From an uncultured Bacilli bacterium (GTDB lineage: Bacteria; Bacillota_I; Bacilli_A; RF39; UBA660), in assembly GCA_934086145.1 (NCBI GenBank), contig CAKOHV010000003.1, positions 1 to 64,000 of the forward strand: a stretch of 64,000 nucleotides of DNA, in the 5' to 3' direction. Positions 41,745-50,972 of this stretch are shown here, piece by piece (position 1 is the first letter of the stretch; the number at the start of each line of letters is the position of its first letter). The notes beneath the pieces are model-generated. The model ran no database searches, was not told the origin of the DNA, and worked only from the letters and a program-made list of their open reading frames with translations. Made by a program: the position numbers and the translations under genes.

Positions 41745-42332
41745 ATGGATATGATTCTTGAAGTGGCAAACACAGGCAGTTTTAACTATATAATATTTGC
41801 TATAATAATAGTTTTAATGATTATATCTATGCTAGTAGTATATAGTTTATATATGCAAAATAAACAATTAATAGATGAATTAAAGAAAAAAAATAATGAG
41901 ATAAATGAAGATAATTTTAAAGAGTTAGTAAAAGAGGATAAACAAGTTGTTCCTGATTTTTATAAACCTAGTGAAGAAAATATTGAAAAAAGCAATCAGG
42001 AAATGGTTGATTTACAAAGTATTACAAAAGATTTAGAAAGTAAACAAAATGAAAAAAATATTGATTTTACACCTTATGAAGAAGAACAAGAAGAAAGAGC
42101 TATCATAAGTTATGATGAACTAGTTGAAGCAAGTAAAAATGTTAGTATTAATTATTCTGAAGAAAAAAATATTGATGATGTTTTAATTAAAAAAGTTGAT
42201 TTAGATAATACGGGAAAAATTGAACTTGATCCAATCAAAAAGGAACTTAATAGTAAGGTTGAAATAATCAGTTATGAGCATGAAGAAGCCTTCTTAAAAG
42301 CTTTAAAACAATTACAATCTTTATTAAATTAA
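41745..42332 (+). CDS. Single-pass membrane protein with acidic cytoplasmic tail
   Basis: The product is about 195 residues from ATG 41745 (ATG 41751 is an equally good start; both follow a GTGGTGAAGGTGATG stretch). One hydrophobic helix (about 15-37, YIIFAIIIVLMIISMLVVYSLYM) precedes a long Glu/Lys/Asn-rich region with coiled-coil character (KQLIDELKKKNNEINED). It ends in a helix, HEEAFLKALKQLQSLLN. No family recognised. It lies 10 bp ahead of the DUF3267 gene. Confidence 0.6.
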   Translation: MDMILEVANTGSFNYIIFAIIIVLMIISMLVVYSLYMQNKQLIDELKKKNNEINEDNFKELVKEDKQVVPDFYKPSEENIEKSNQEMVDLQSITKDLESKQNEKNIDFTPYEEEQEERAIISYDELVEASKNVSINYSEEKNIDDVLIKKVDLDNTGKIELDPIKKELNSKVEIISYEHEEAFLKALKQLQSLLN

Positions 42333-42342
42333 TGGTGATAAA

Positions 42343-43068
42343 ATGGCAAACAAAAGGGAAAAGTATTATTTATTTGAATATGATATGGGCTTTTTAAGTT
42401 TTCTGTCAATAGTAATTTTAATTTTCTTGATTTTAGCGATTGGTTTTTTTGATAAGTGGTCAATCTTTAAAAATATTTTAGTTGCTGCTGATCAAAAGAC
42501 AGGAGATTTTGAATTTATCTTTTTAGTAATTTTAATGTTTTTGTGGGTCTTCTTACACGAGGTTATTCATGGTTTAATGTATTTAGTAAATGGCGCCAAG
42601 AAAAAAAGTTTATCTTTTGGAATTGCTTTAGAAAAAGGGATTTTGTATTGTTTATGTAAGGAATACATTAGTAAAAAGAATATTTTAATTTCGGCGATAT
42701 CTCCTTTCTTCTTAATTGGTGTTTTAACAAGTATCTTAGGCTTTGTCTTTAATAATTCTTACTTAGTTATTTTATCAATAATGAACATGAGTAGTAGTAT
42801 TGCGGATATAATATTAGTCTTATTTTTATGGAAATTGCCTGCCAATATTGAGTTCTGTGAATATGATAATTCAACGGGATTTATAATAAAGACAACTGAA
42901 GATATTAAGGATATTTCTGGAATTGGCTTAAAATTTGTAAAAGTTATGGATGATGATAAAGAATTATCGTTTGATAAATATAAGACATTTTATATAAGTA
43001 AAGTAAGTCGATATGTTGCTTTAGTCTTTCTTATTGTAATTATTTTGGCTATCTTAAAAAGATTTTAA
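42343..43068 (+). CDS. DUF3267 putative zincin membrane protease
   Basis: The 241-residue membrane protein has HEVIHG (about 69-74) in a hydrophobic segment, giving HExxH zinc ligands. The GIALEKGILYCLCKE block and the NMSSSIADIILVLFLWKLP segment near 150 hold the conserved Asp expected of a third ligand. The C-terminal helix is hydrophobic. DUF3267 proteins are predicted intramembrane-type zinc peptidases; substrate unknown. The start follows GGTGATAAA. Confidence 0.82.
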   Translation: MANKREKYYLFEYDMGFLSFLSIVILIFLILAIGFFDKWSIFKNILVAADQKTGDFEFIFLVILMFLWVFLHEVIHGLMYLVNGAKKKSLSFGIALEKGILYCLCKEYISKKNILISAISPFFLIGVLTSILGFVFNNSYLVILSIMNMSSSIADIILVLFLWKLPANIEFCEYDNSTGFIIKTTEDIKDISGIGLKFVKVMDDDKELSFDKYKTFYISKVSRYVALVFLIVIILAILKRF

Positions 43069-43095
43069 ACTCTTATTCTTGTTATAAGAGTTTTT
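43067..43095 (+). terminator. Intrinsic terminator after the DUF3267 gene
   Basis: AAACTCTTAT/ATAAGAGTTT (43067-43076 with 43084-43093), then TT. Confidence 0.82.
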
Positions 43096-43110
43096 CTTTG
43101 GCTTGGAACG

Positions 43111-43119
43111 TGTTATAAT
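43111..43119 (+). promoter_or_regulatory. Extended -10 promoter of mtaB
   Basis: TGTTATAAT, 18 bp before the ATG; no clear -35. Confidence 0.55.
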
Positions 43120-43136
43120 AGCAACTGGTGGTTGTG

Positions 43137-44420
43137 ATGAAATTTAATATTATTACTTTTGGTTGTAAAGTTAATGCTTATGAATCAGAATATATTAAAG
43201 AACAATTTTTAAAAGATAACTTTATTTATGAAGATGATTCTAAAAAGAGTGATATTGTAATTGTTAATACGTGTAGTGTTACTAATACAGCTGATAATAA
43301 ATGTTTAAAAACAATTCGCGGGGTTAGACGTGATAATAGTAATTGTATTTTAGTCGTTTGTGGTTGCTCGGCTGAAAATCATCGTCATGAATTTGATGAA
43401 TTAGGAATTGATATTTTAATTGGTACTAAAAATAAAGCTAGAATATTAACCTATGTTAAAAATTTTATGGTTAATCATGAAACTTATAGTGAATTTAGTG
43501 AAGAAAGACAATATGCTTTTGAAGATATGCAAGTTGAAAAATTCAATGATTTGACAAGAGCTTTTGTTAAGATTCAGGATGGCTGTAATAATTTTTGCTC
43601 ATATTGTATTATTCCTTATGTTCGTGGAGGAGTTAGAAGTAAAAATATTGAAACAGCTTATCAAGAAATTGCTGAATTAGTAAGTTCTGGGCATCAAGAG
43701 ATTGTTTTTACAGGAATAAATACAGGAGCTTATGGTAAGGAAACAGGAGAATATGATTTAGTTGACTTAATAAGAAGAATATCAAAGTTAGCTGGTTTAA
43801 AGCGTATTCGAGTTTCTAGTATTGAAATAACAGAGATAGATGATCGTTTTATCGAAGAATTAGCCCAGAATAAAAAAGTTTGTGGTCATTTACATGTTTC
43901 TTTACAAGCAGGGTGTGACAAAATATTAAAGCTGATGAATCGAAAATATAAAAAGGCTGAATTCTTAGCAAAAGTAAAAAAAATTAAAGCAGTTCGTCCA
44001 GATGTTAATTTAACAACTGATGTTATAGTAGGGTTTCCAGGGGAAGATGAAAATGATTTTTTAGAAACGGTGGCTTTTTGTCAAGAAGTGGGCTTTAGTA
44101 AGATTCATGTTTTTCCTTACTCCGAACGTAAAGGAACGCGTGCTTATAACATGCCTAATAAAGTACCGGGCAACATTAGAAAAGAAAGAGCACGTCAGTT
44201 AATAAAAATAGATGAAGATTTACAAAGAAAATTTAATGAAAGATTTGTTGGGCAAGTAGTAGATGTCTTAATTGAAGAAGTCTTTGATAATAAGGCGATA
44301 GGTCATACAGAAAATTTCTTAAAAGTAGTCGTTAAAGAAAAATTAGAAAAAAATAAAATATATAAAATTTTAATTGATGAAGCATTAGTTGATGCAGTTA
44401 ATGGAAAGTGTTTGAAATAA
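43137..44420 (+). CDS. mtaB: tRNA t6A37 methylthiotransferase MtaB
   Basis: Radical SAM enzyme that converts t6A to ms2t6A at position 37 of ANN-decoding tRNAs. The 427 residues start with the MtaB-type N-terminal domain (FNIITFGCKVNAYESEYI, NTCSVTNTADNKC, VVCGCSAEN: three Cys for the first cluster). The radical SAM motif CNNFCSYC and a TRAM domain follow (VVDVLIEEV...VVVKEKL). The start is ATG 43137 after GGTGG. In Bacillus the homologue yqeV lies downstream of dnaJ, as here, although prmA and rsmE are missing between them. Confidence 0.95.
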   Translation: MKFNIITFGCKVNAYESEYIKEQFLKDNFIYEDDSKKSDIVIVNTCSVTNTADNKCLKTIRGVRRDNSNCILVVCGCSAENHRHEFDELGIDILIGTKNKARILTYVKNFMVNHETYSEFSEERQYAFEDMQVEKFNDLTRAFVKIQDGCNNFCSYCIIPYVRGGVRSKNIETAYQEIAELVSSGHQEIVFTGINTGAYGKETGEYDLVDLIRRISKLAGLKRIRVSSIEITEIDDRFIEELAQNKKVCGHLHVSLQAGCDKILKLMNRKYKKAEFLAKVKKIKAVRPDVNLTTDVIVGFPGEDENDFLETVAFCQEVGFSKIHVFPYSERKGTRAYNMPNKVPGNIRKERARQLIKIDEDLQRKFNERFVGQVVDVLIEEVFDNKAIGHTENFLKVVVKEKLEKNKIYKILIDEALVDAVNGKCLK

Positions 44421-44457
44421 TAGTTTTTTTATTGTATACTTTATAGTAGGTGATACT

Positions 44458-44631
44458 ATGATAGATTTAACTAATTCATATGATTTTCGAATTGTTTTAA
44501 ATGGTTCAAAACCAATTGGGGTGTATCATTCTTATAGTCCGACTATGTTAAATAGAAAGTTTAAGAAAGTCTCATTTGAAGTAAAAAGAAAAAGACTAGG
44601 ATCAAGTTTTTGGAATGTTAAAATAGTGTAG
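44458..44631 (+). CDS. Small basic protein of unknown function (57 aa)
   Basis: A short ORF with a good ribosome binding site (AGGTGAT, 5 bp before ATG), starting MIDLTNSYDFRIVLNGSKPI and continuing to a Lys/Arg-rich C-terminal half (NRKFKKVSFEVKRKRLG). It ends 8 bp before the next gene, which uses the same kind of site, so the two are likely co-transcribed. Codon use matches the neighbours. No family recognised. Confidence 0.6.
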   Translation: MIDLTNSYDFRIVLNGSKPIGVYHSYSPTMLNRKFKKVSFEVKRKRLGSSFWNVKIV

Positions 44632-44639
44632 GTGATTTT

Positions 44640-45509
44640 ATGGAAAGAACAGTGTATGTAACAGGAAATGATTTAAATGGTTTAAATTTACCGGCGAATG
44701 CAAATGGTTACAATTTAATAAGAGTTAATGCAACAGGATTTAAAGTCTATGATGGAAAATATAGTGTTTGGTTAGGCGATCTTGTTCAATTAATGAATGG
44801 GTCTTACGTTTATCGTGAAAGACTAGGAGCTAAGGAAGAATTAGAAAAAGAAAAGGCGAAAGCAATTAACGAGCGCAAGGAAGCTCAAAAGCAAAAACAT
44901 TATCAATTGGAACGTCGTAAAAATACGGTTAAATTAGCAGCAGTTTTGACGGCTATACCACTTGCTGGAGCTGGTGTATTTGCTGGAATTAATAAAGTGG
45001 CCGATAAACAACCGAATGCTTCTTTTGTAGCACACTTATCAGAAATTCCTGATAAGGGAGTAGCTTTAAGTGATGTAAATCCTTTGATTGCTCAAGAATA
45101 CTTAAATTATTCATTAAGTCAGGCATCTGAAGCTTCAAGAAATTCGTCTTCTCCGCAAGTTCAAGAATTATATGATCGTCTTTATGAATATTATGCTATT
45201 CCGGTTTATACAGCTTATTATGATTATGTTGATTATCAAACAATGGGGTTATCTGTGGAACAAGTAGCTGCTTCTTTAGAAAATTATCATACAGAATTGA
45301 ATAATTATGAAGGAGCCATTACCAATTTTTATGGCAGTATTTTTAGTTTTGGAGCATCCCCTTTAATAGCTTCAATCGTCAAAGATGGTAAAGTTTATGT
45401 TCCAGATACAGGTTTGAAAGAACCTGATGAGGAATTAGACAGTGATTCTTTTGTAATTAATGGAACACTATATGTTCCTTTTAAAGAAAATAAAGAGTTA
45501 AGAAAGTAA
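44640..45509 (+). CDS. Hypothetical single-pass membrane protein
   Basis: 289 residues. The N-terminal soluble part (1-62, MERTVYVTGNDLNGLNLPAN...) is followed by a Lys/Glu/Arg-rich helix (about 63-100), one membrane segment (about 100-120, LAAVLTAIPLAGAGVFAGI) and an extracytoplasmic C-terminal domain rich in Tyr and Ser. The topology (cytoplasmic domain, charged helix, membrane, outer domain) suggests a signal or scaffold protein. No family recognised. Confidence 0.6.
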   Translation: MERTVYVTGNDLNGLNLPANANGYNLIRVNATGFKVYDGKYSVWLGDLVQLMNGSYVYRERLGAKEELEKEKAKAINERKEAQKQKHYQLERRKNTVKLAAVLTAIPLAGAGVFAGINKVADKQPNASFVAHLSEIPDKGVALSDVNPLIAQEYLNYSLSQASEASRNSSSPQVQELYDRLYEYYAIPVYTAYYDYVDYQTMGLSVEQVAASLENYHTELNNYEGAITNFYGSIFSFGASPLIASIVKDGKVYVPDTGLKEPDEELDSDSFVINGTLYVPFKENKELRK

Positions 45510-45536
45510 ATTTCAAAGAAAAAAAGTTATTAAATT

Positions 45537-45567
45537 AAAAGGATAGCAGGAAACTATTCTTTTTTTG
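45537..45567 (+). terminator. Intrinsic terminator before recD2
   Basis: AAAAGGATAG/CTATTCTTTT with a 7-nt loop (one G-U pair), and a T run. Confidence 0.75.
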
Positions 45568-45654
45568 ACCGGTAAGAACTTTTTTCTTAGACAAGAACAT
45601 ATGTATGTGATATTATTATGTTTGAGTGTCATAATTATTTAGTAGGTGAACGCA

Positions 45655-47847
45655 ATGAATTACATTAGAGGAAAATTTAAGCAATTAATTTTTGAAAGTG
45701 ATAATGGATACAAAGTCGGCCTTTTTAGAATAAAAGAAACTGATGATGAGGAAATGAAAGACTTTGTCAATAAGACTATTACTTTTACGGGGTATTTTGC
45801 TAGCATTAATAGTGAAGATTATTACTGTTTAAGTGGAAACTATGTTCTTAATGAAAAATATGGTTATCAATATCAGGTAACGAGTTATGAAAGAGAAGAA
45901 CCTAAAGGTAAAGATGCGGTAATTGCTTTTTTATCGAGTTCTTTAATTAAGGGGTGTGGGGAGAAGACTGCTACCCAAATCGTTGATACCTTGGGAGAAG
46001 ATGCCATTAATCTTATAAAAGAAGACTATACTAATTTATTTAAGGTTACAGGAATTAATGAAGTAAAAGCTAAAAGGATTTATAATTCAATAATCAAGTA
46101 TCAAAGTACAGATGAAATAATTATTGAATTAAAAAAGTTAGGATTTACAATTAATGAAGCTTTAGCTATCCTAAATAAATACGGAGATAATTCATTAGAT
46201 GTAGTAAATACTAATATCTATTGTTTAATAGAATTAATCGATTTTGTGAAACTTGATAAAATATTTCTTACTATTAAGGATGCAATGGAACCAGAACGTA
46301 TTAAAGCTTGTATTATTGAAACTTTTAAAAGATTAGGGATGAAAAATGGCGATACTTATTTTTATAAAGAAGAAATTTATAATGTTATAAGAAATGAATT
46401 TAAAATATTTATTGATATTGATGAATTAGATATTTATTTAGAAGAATTAAGTGTTGGTAATGATATTATTATTGAAGATGAAAAGTACTATTTAACGGAG
46501 TATTACTATTATGAAAAGGATATCGCTCAGAATTTACAATTAATCGAAAGAATGAGTACGGATGAAATAGCAAATTTTGATGACTTGATTGCTGATTTAC
46601 AAGCTAGTAGTGATGTTAAGTATAATGTTGATCAAAAAAAGGCTATTAAGAATGCCTTGGAAAATAGAATTACAATTATTACTGGTGGACCGGGAACCGG
46701 AAAAACGACAATTATTAATGCTATTGTTAAATTATATATTAAATTAAATAAACTTGGGACTAAAGATATTGCTAATAATATTGCTTTACTAGCGCCAACG
46801 GGCCGTGCAGCGAAAAAAATGAGTGATTCAACAGGGTTGCCAGCGATGACTATCCATCGTTACTTAAAATGGAATAAAGAAAAAAATGAGTTTCAAATTA
46901 ATGAGTATAATAAGAATGGTCATAAGTTAGTAATTGTTGATGAAACAAGTATGATAGATACTTTCTTATTTGATTCTTTATTAAAAGGAGTTAAACATAA
47001 TATTAAGTTGGTCTTAGTAGGTGATTCTAACCAACTTCCTTCGGTGGGACCGGGAATGGTTTTAAATGATTTAATTGCTAGTGATATGTTTGTCCATAGT
47101 CCTTTAGAAAAAATTTATCGTCAAAGTGATAATTCGTATATTCCTGTTTTAGCTAAGGAAATAAGAGAACATAACTTGAGTCGAGACTTTATGAAACAAA
47201 AAGATGATTATAATTTCTTAGATGCCCAAGGCTTAGGAATTAAAGAAATGATTAGAAAAATATGCATGATGAGTAAAGAAAAAGGTTTGACGGAAGAGGA
47301 TATCCAAATCTTGGCCCCAATGTATAAAGGGGAAAATGGAATAGATAATTTAAATGTTTTATTGCAAGATATTTTTAACCCAAAAGAAAAAGGCAAAAAA
47401 GAAGTAAAGTTTGGAGACGTTATATATCGAGAAAATGATAAAGTCTTACAATTAGTTAACGATCCAGATAATAATGTCTTTAATGGTGATATTGGGTATA
47501 TAAAAAAAATCAATGTAATTACGCAACCAAAGAAAAAAGAATTATTGACTATTGATTTTTTAGGTAATGAAGTAATCTATCAAAGAGAAGACTTAATAAA
47601 TATTAAGCATGCTTATGCTATTACGATTCATAAAAGTCAGGGCTCAGAGTTTGCTCACGTTATAATGCCAATTTCGAAGTCATATTATAAGATGCTTTAT
47701 AATAAACTTATATATACCGGGGTTTCACGTGCTAAGAAGAGTTTAGTAATTATTGGTGAAGAACAAAGTTTTGTAATGGCTACGAATAATGATTATTCTA
47801 ATAATCGTAAAACTAATTTAAAACAACAATTAATGAATAATATGTAA
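45655..47847 (+). CDS. recD2: RecD2-type ATP-dependent DNA helicase
   Basis: A 730-residue SF1B helicase that works without RecBC in Firmicutes. The N-terminal OB-like and helix-hairpin-helix region (about 1-200, with LIKGCGEKTATQIVDTLG) is followed by Walker A GGPGTGKTT (near 344), DETSMID, GDSNQLPSVGPG, and the C-terminal ITIHKSQGSEF and YTGVSRAKKSL motifs. The start is ATG 45655 after AGGTGAACGC; GTG 45646 overlaps that site. In Bacillus recD2 (yrrC) lies near yrrI and alaS, as here. Confidence 0.94.
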   Translation: MNYIRGKFKQLIFESDNGYKVGLFRIKETDDEEMKDFVNKTITFTGYFASINSEDYYCLSGNYVLNEKYGYQYQVTSYEREEPKGKDAVIAFLSSSLIKGCGEKTATQIVDTLGEDAINLIKEDYTNLFKVTGINEVKAKRIYNSIIKYQSTDEIIIELKKLGFTINEALAILNKYGDNSLDVVNTNIYCLIELIDFVKLDKIFLTIKDAMEPERIKACIIETFKRLGMKNGDTYFYKEEIYNVIRNEFKIFIDIDELDIYLEELSVGNDIIIEDEKYYLTEYYYYEKDIAQNLQLIERMSTDEIANFDDLIADLQASSDVKYNVDQKKAIKNALENRITIITGGPGTGKTTIINAIVKLYIKLNKLGTKDIANNIALLAPTGRAAKKMSDSTGLPAMTIHRYLKWNKEKNEFQINEYNKNGHKLVIVDETSMIDTFLFDSLLKGVKHNIKLVLVGDSNQLPSVGPGMVLNDLIASDMFVHSPLEKIYRQSDNSYIPVLAKEIREHNLSRDFMKQKDDYNFLDAQGLGIKEMIRKICMMSKEKGLTEEDIQILAPMYKGENGIDNLNVLLQDIFNPKEKGKKEVKFGDVIYRENDKVLQLVNDPDNNVFNGDIGYIKKINVITQPKKKELLTIDFLGNEVIYQREDLINIKHAYAITIHKSQGSEFAHVIMPISKSYYKMLYNKLIYTGVSRAKKSLVIIGEEQSFVMATNNDYSNNRKTNLKQQLMNNM

Positions 47848-47877
47848 TAATTGGTTCATAATACTATTAGAGGTGTT

Positions 47878-48027
47878 ATGAAAATGAAAATAGATATGAA
47901 AAAAGTAAAAGATGTATCACTAATTGTATCAGGAATGGTACTTAGTGGAATGATGGGATACATGGCCTACATGATTAAGGATAAAATTTGTTGCCAAAGT
48001 ATCAAATGCATCATTGATGATATGTAG
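47878..48027 (+). CDS. Small membrane protein (49 aa)
   Basis: A short ORF after GAGGTGTT, beginning MKMKIDMKKVKDVSLIVSG. One hydrophobic helix (about 12-31, rich in Met and Gly), then KDKICCQSIKCIIDDM with three cysteines. It sits between recD2 and the AI-2E gene, directly before a terminator. Ribosome binding site, codon use and position support expression; function unknown. Confidence 0.65.
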   Translation: MKMKIDMKKVKDVSLIVSGMVLSGMMGYMAYMIKDKICCQSIKCIIDDM

Positions 48028-48033
48028 ATATGT

Positions 48034-48058
48034 AGGACCTAGGATTTAGGTCCTTTTA
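48034..48058 (+). terminator. Intrinsic terminator after the small membrane protein
   Basis: AGGACCTA/TAGGTCCT (48034-48041 with 48047-48054) followed by TTTTATT. Confidence 0.82.
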
Positions 48059-48070
48059 TTAGGTGAGAAA

Positions 48071-49090
48071 ATGAATAATTATAAAAAATTAAAAGAATTA
48101 GCTTTATTTTTACTATGTATAATATTATTTATAGTAATTGTTAAGTATTTGGGAGTTATTGAATTTATTGGTTCTTTATTTAAAGTATTATTACCGCTTT
48201 TTGTTGGGTTTATTTATGCATGGCTGATTAATCCATTAATAGATAAATTAGGTAAGAAACATAATCGTAATTTAATTTGTCTGCTGTGTTTTTTATTAGT
48301 TTTATTTATAATTGGATTGTTTATTTATTTGCTTATTCCGACTTTATATAAAGAAATTCAAGAAATTGTTGTAATTATTCCAGAAGTTAGTGATAGTGTT
48401 ATTTTACGTTTACAAAAGTATGGCTTAGAAAAAGGTTTTATTGATTTTAGTCAAAACTTAGTAAATAATGCTCCTTTATATATTTTGAAGATGGCCCAAA
48501 AGTTAGTAAAAATTGGGGGTGTTTTGGGAGTTGGTTTAGTATTGGGGCTTTATTTATCAATGGAATATAATAAGGTTATTGAATTTATGTATAGTAATAT
48601 TCCTAGGCAAAAAAAGTGTGTGATGATTAATCTTTTTCAGGATGTCGGAACTTGTGTTAGGAAGTGTGTTAATGGAACTTTACTGGTGGCTTTCTTAGTC
48701 TTTGTTGGGGATACACTTTGTTTTATGTTATTAAAATTAGAAGCGCCTCTTTTACTGGGAATGTTTTGTGGTCTGACTGATTTGATTCCATATATTGGAC
48801 CATATATTGGAGGAGCATTAGCGGTCTTAGTTGGTTTTACAGAAGATAAGGTATTAGGTTTATTTACTTTAGGAGCTTGTGTTTTAGTCCAAGTAATTGA
48901 AAATTATGTCTTGCAACCTTTAATAATGAGTAAAAGAATTGAAATAAGTCCGGTTTTAATAATTAGTGGTTTACTGATTTTTGGTAATTTATTTGGAGTA
49001 GTGGGCATGATTTTAGCAACACCATGTGTGGCGATGATGAAAGTTTTATTTATGTATGGCGTAAAGGCTTTGGATAAATGTAGTAAATAA
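48071..49090 (+). CDS. AI-2E family transporter (YrrI-like)
   Basis: A 339-residue polytopic permease of the same family as 20522-21637, with FVGFIYAWLINPLIDKLGKK, GVGLVLGLYLSMEYNK, LIPYIGPYIGGALAVLVGF and VIENYVLQPLIMSKRIEISPVLIISGLLIFG. Its place between recD2 and alaS matches yrrI of Bacillus, so this copy is likely the orthologue and the other the paralogue. Substrate unknown. Confidence 0.88.
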   Translation: MNNYKKLKELALFLLCIILFIVIVKYLGVIEFIGSLFKVLLPLFVGFIYAWLINPLIDKLGKKHNRNLICLLCFLLVLFIIGLFIYLLIPTLYKEIQEIVVIIPEVSDSVILRLQKYGLEKGFIDFSQNLVNNAPLYILKMAQKLVKIGGVLGVGLVLGLYLSMEYNKVIEFMYSNIPRQKKCVMINLFQDVGTCVRKCVNGTLLVAFLVFVGDTLCFMLLKLEAPLLLGMFCGLTDLIPYIGPYIGGALAVLVGFTEDKVLGLFTLGACVLVQVIENYVLQPLIMSKRIEISPVLIISGLLIFGNLFGVVGMILATPCVAMMKVLFMYGVKALDKCSK

Positions 49091-49103
49091 ATATGAGAAA
49101 AAG

Positions 49104-49132
49104 TTGACAAATATTTAGAAAATTAGTAAAAT
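49104..49132 (+). promoter_or_regulatory. SigA promoter for the 85-residue gene
   Basis: TTGACA (49104-49109), a 17-bp spacer, TAAAAT (49127-49132), 28 bp before the ATG. Confidence 0.8.
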
Positions 49133-49160
49133 TGAGTTCCAGCTAGAAAAGGGGGATATT

Positions 49161-49418
49161 ATGGCGGAAAACAAAGAAATGAATTTAAGAAAATATATTA
49201 TTTCAAACTTTGTTAAATATTTTGATTTGACTAATGAAAGAATGGATTTTTTAGGAGAAGTATTAACAATGTATAATGCAGATAATGTATCTGTTAGCGA
49301 ATTTAAAGAAAGATTTTTCTTAGATAATCAAGATTATTTTGGTATCTTAACTTTTATTTTAGATACTACTAATTTAGCAAAATTAAATAAAAAAAATAAG
49401 ACTTTAAGTCTTAGTTAA
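49161..49418 (+). CDS. Small hypothetical protein (85 aa)
   Basis: A soluble helical protein, MAENKEMNLRKYIISNFVKYF..., with AAAGGGGG before the ATG and its own consensus-like promoter and terminator, so probably well expressed as a single gene. No family recognised. Confidence 0.65.
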   Translation: MAENKEMNLRKYIISNFVKYFDLTNERMDFLGEVLTMYNADNVSVSEFKERFFLDNQDYFGILTFILDTTNLAKLNKKNKTLSLS

Positions 49419-49420
49419 TA

Positions 49421-49450
49421 AAAAATTATATCGTTTGATATAATTTTTTT
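49421..49450. terminator. Bidirectional terminator
   Basis: AAAAATTATATC/GATATAATTTTT, a 12-bp perfect stem with a 4-nt loop, between convergent genes. Confidence 0.88.
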
Positions 49451-50168
49451 AATGGTATACTTCTAATTTGTTAGTTATTAAGTAGACCGTGAGATAAAGG
49501 CTAAGGACAGTAATTAGGAGGATTAAACAAGAATAAACTAAAAGTGAAGAATTACCTATGATATTTTTGATAAAATTAGTACAAAGGCTGAAAAGAAGAT
49601 AGGTTATAATGTATGAAGCGATGCGATGGTTATCTTTTTTCGGATATAAACTTTTTAAACTAACATAGCTTAAGGTAATTAAAGATGTGAAGAGTAAGGA
49701 TGAGCTACTAAGAAAAATGAGGAGGTCATTAAAACTATATTGCGGAAATTTGATTGCCCAGAGGTGTTTAATGATTCGGAATATATCATAAACGGTTTGA
49801 CTACCGACAACATAGTAGATGCCAAGAGCTAAAATAGGAATAAAAGATAGATTTATTATCATGGAGATAATGTATTTCGCGATTGTTAATTTTAAGGGAG
49901 AAAGAGGTAACATACTCTCTAAAAGAAAGGTCTTGTTTTTAAAGGTATTAATAGTATGTTCGGCTCCTTTTAAATAACAGGAGAAAATATTTAATATTAC
50001 GAGAATAATAAAAGCGATGATAATTATAGCTTTTAAGAGAAAAGGAAAAGCAATAGTTTTATTGTAAAGAATAATAATTGTTAGTAAATAGACAATTGCT
50101 AAGATTATATAGATACGATAATTTTTTTTGAGATAATCAATAAGTTCCCATTTAATGTATTTAAGCAT
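49449..50168 (-). CDS. ABC-type permease-like membrane protein
   Basis: A 239-residue protein with about six hydrophobic segments and a short N-terminal cytoplasmic part (MLKYIKWELIDYLKKNYRIYIILA), the usual look of ABC-2-type membrane subunits. It overlaps the stop of the ATP-binding gene by 8 bp, so they are translated together. No sequence signature gives the substrate. Confidence 0.72.
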   Translation of the reverse strand: MLKYIKWELIDYLKKNYRIYIILAIVYLLTIIILYNKTIAFPFLLKAIIIIAFIILVILNIFSCYLKGAEHTINTFKNKTFLLESMLPLSPLKLTIAKYIISMIINLSFIPILALGIYYVVGSQTVYDIFRIIKHLWAIKFPQYSFNDLLIFLSSSSLLFTSLITLSYVSLKSLYPKKDNHRIASYIITYLLFSLCTNFIKNIIGNSSLLVYSCLILLITVLSLYLTVYLITNKLEVYH

Positions 50169-50862
50169 TTAAGAACACCTCCACATATTTTTGTTCAATA
50201 GTTTGCCCATTTTGCGTAATATTTTTAACTGAATCTGTATAGATTACTTGTCCATCTTTTAAGAAGATTACTTCATCAAGGACTTCTTCGGTATCTTTTA
50301 CGAGATGAGTTGAGATTATAAAGGTTTTGTTAGGAGTGGCTTCTTCTTTTATGACTTGGATCATTTCCGCTTTTACTAAAGGATCAAGGCTGCCGAGAGG
50401 TTCATCAAATAAGTAAATAGGTACTTGTCGTGATAAGGTAAGCATTAAGAAGACTTTTTCTAAATTACCTTTGGATAATTCGATAATTTTAGCTTCTGTA
50501 GGTATGGCTAGTTTTTCGCATAAAGTTTGGGCTTTTTCACTATCAAAGTCACAGAAAAGTTCTTCATAGTATTTAATAGCTTCCGTAACATTCATCGTAT
50601 CATATAAGAACTCTTTATCAGGCATAAAAGAAAGAAATTTACGCGTTTCAAAGCCGGCGTTATGACCAAGAATTTTTATGGTTCCAGCTTGGGCTTTTAT
50701 AATAGCCATAATTGTTTTTATAAGGGTTGTTTTACCACTACCGTTAGGGCCTAAAAGACCAATGGTATGTCCTTTAGTAATTTTAACTGAAAGATTATTT
50801 AAGGCTATTTTAGAACCATATTTTTTAGTTACATTGTCAATTTCAAGATATGTATTATTCAT
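50161..50862 (-). CDS. ABC transporter ATP-binding protein
   Basis: 233 residues: Walker A GPNGSGKTT (about 37-45), Walker B IYLFDEPLGSLDP (about 150-162), switch His in ISTHLVKDTEEVLDEV. The signature motif is LSKGNLEKV rather than LSGGQ, as in exporter ATPases often linked to GntR-type regulators (YtrB/YhcG style). No such regulator is adjacent. The start M after GGTGG (- strand) is at 50862; a GTG four codons upstream is within the leader. It forms an exporter with the overlapping permease gene. Confidence 0.9.
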   Translation of the reverse strand: MNNTYLEIDNVTKKYGSKIALNNLSVKITKGHTIGLLGPNGSGKTTLIKTIMAIIKAQAGTIKILGHNAGFETRKFLSFMPDKEFLYDTMNVTEAIKYYEELFCDFDSEKAQTLCEKLAIPTEAKIIELSKGNLEKVFLMLTLSRQVPIYLFDEPLGSLDPLVKAEMIQVIKEEATPNKTFIISTHLVKDTEEVLDEVIFLKDGQVIYTDSVKNITQNGQTIEQKYVEVFLNA

Positions 50863-50937
50863 TTTTACCACCAATCTATTTTTATGATTATATCATATTA
50901 TGAAGGCTAATTCATTAAATATTAGGAAAAAATAAGC

Positions 50938-50966
50938 TTTACAAACTAGAAAAAAGAAGATATAAT
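50938..50966 (+). promoter_or_regulatory. SigA promoter of the T-box/alaS operon
   Basis: TTTACA (50938-50943), a 17-bp spacer, TATAAT (50961-50966). Transcription would start near 50973, just before the T-box leader. Confidence 0.85.
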
Positions 50967-50972
50967 TTATTT

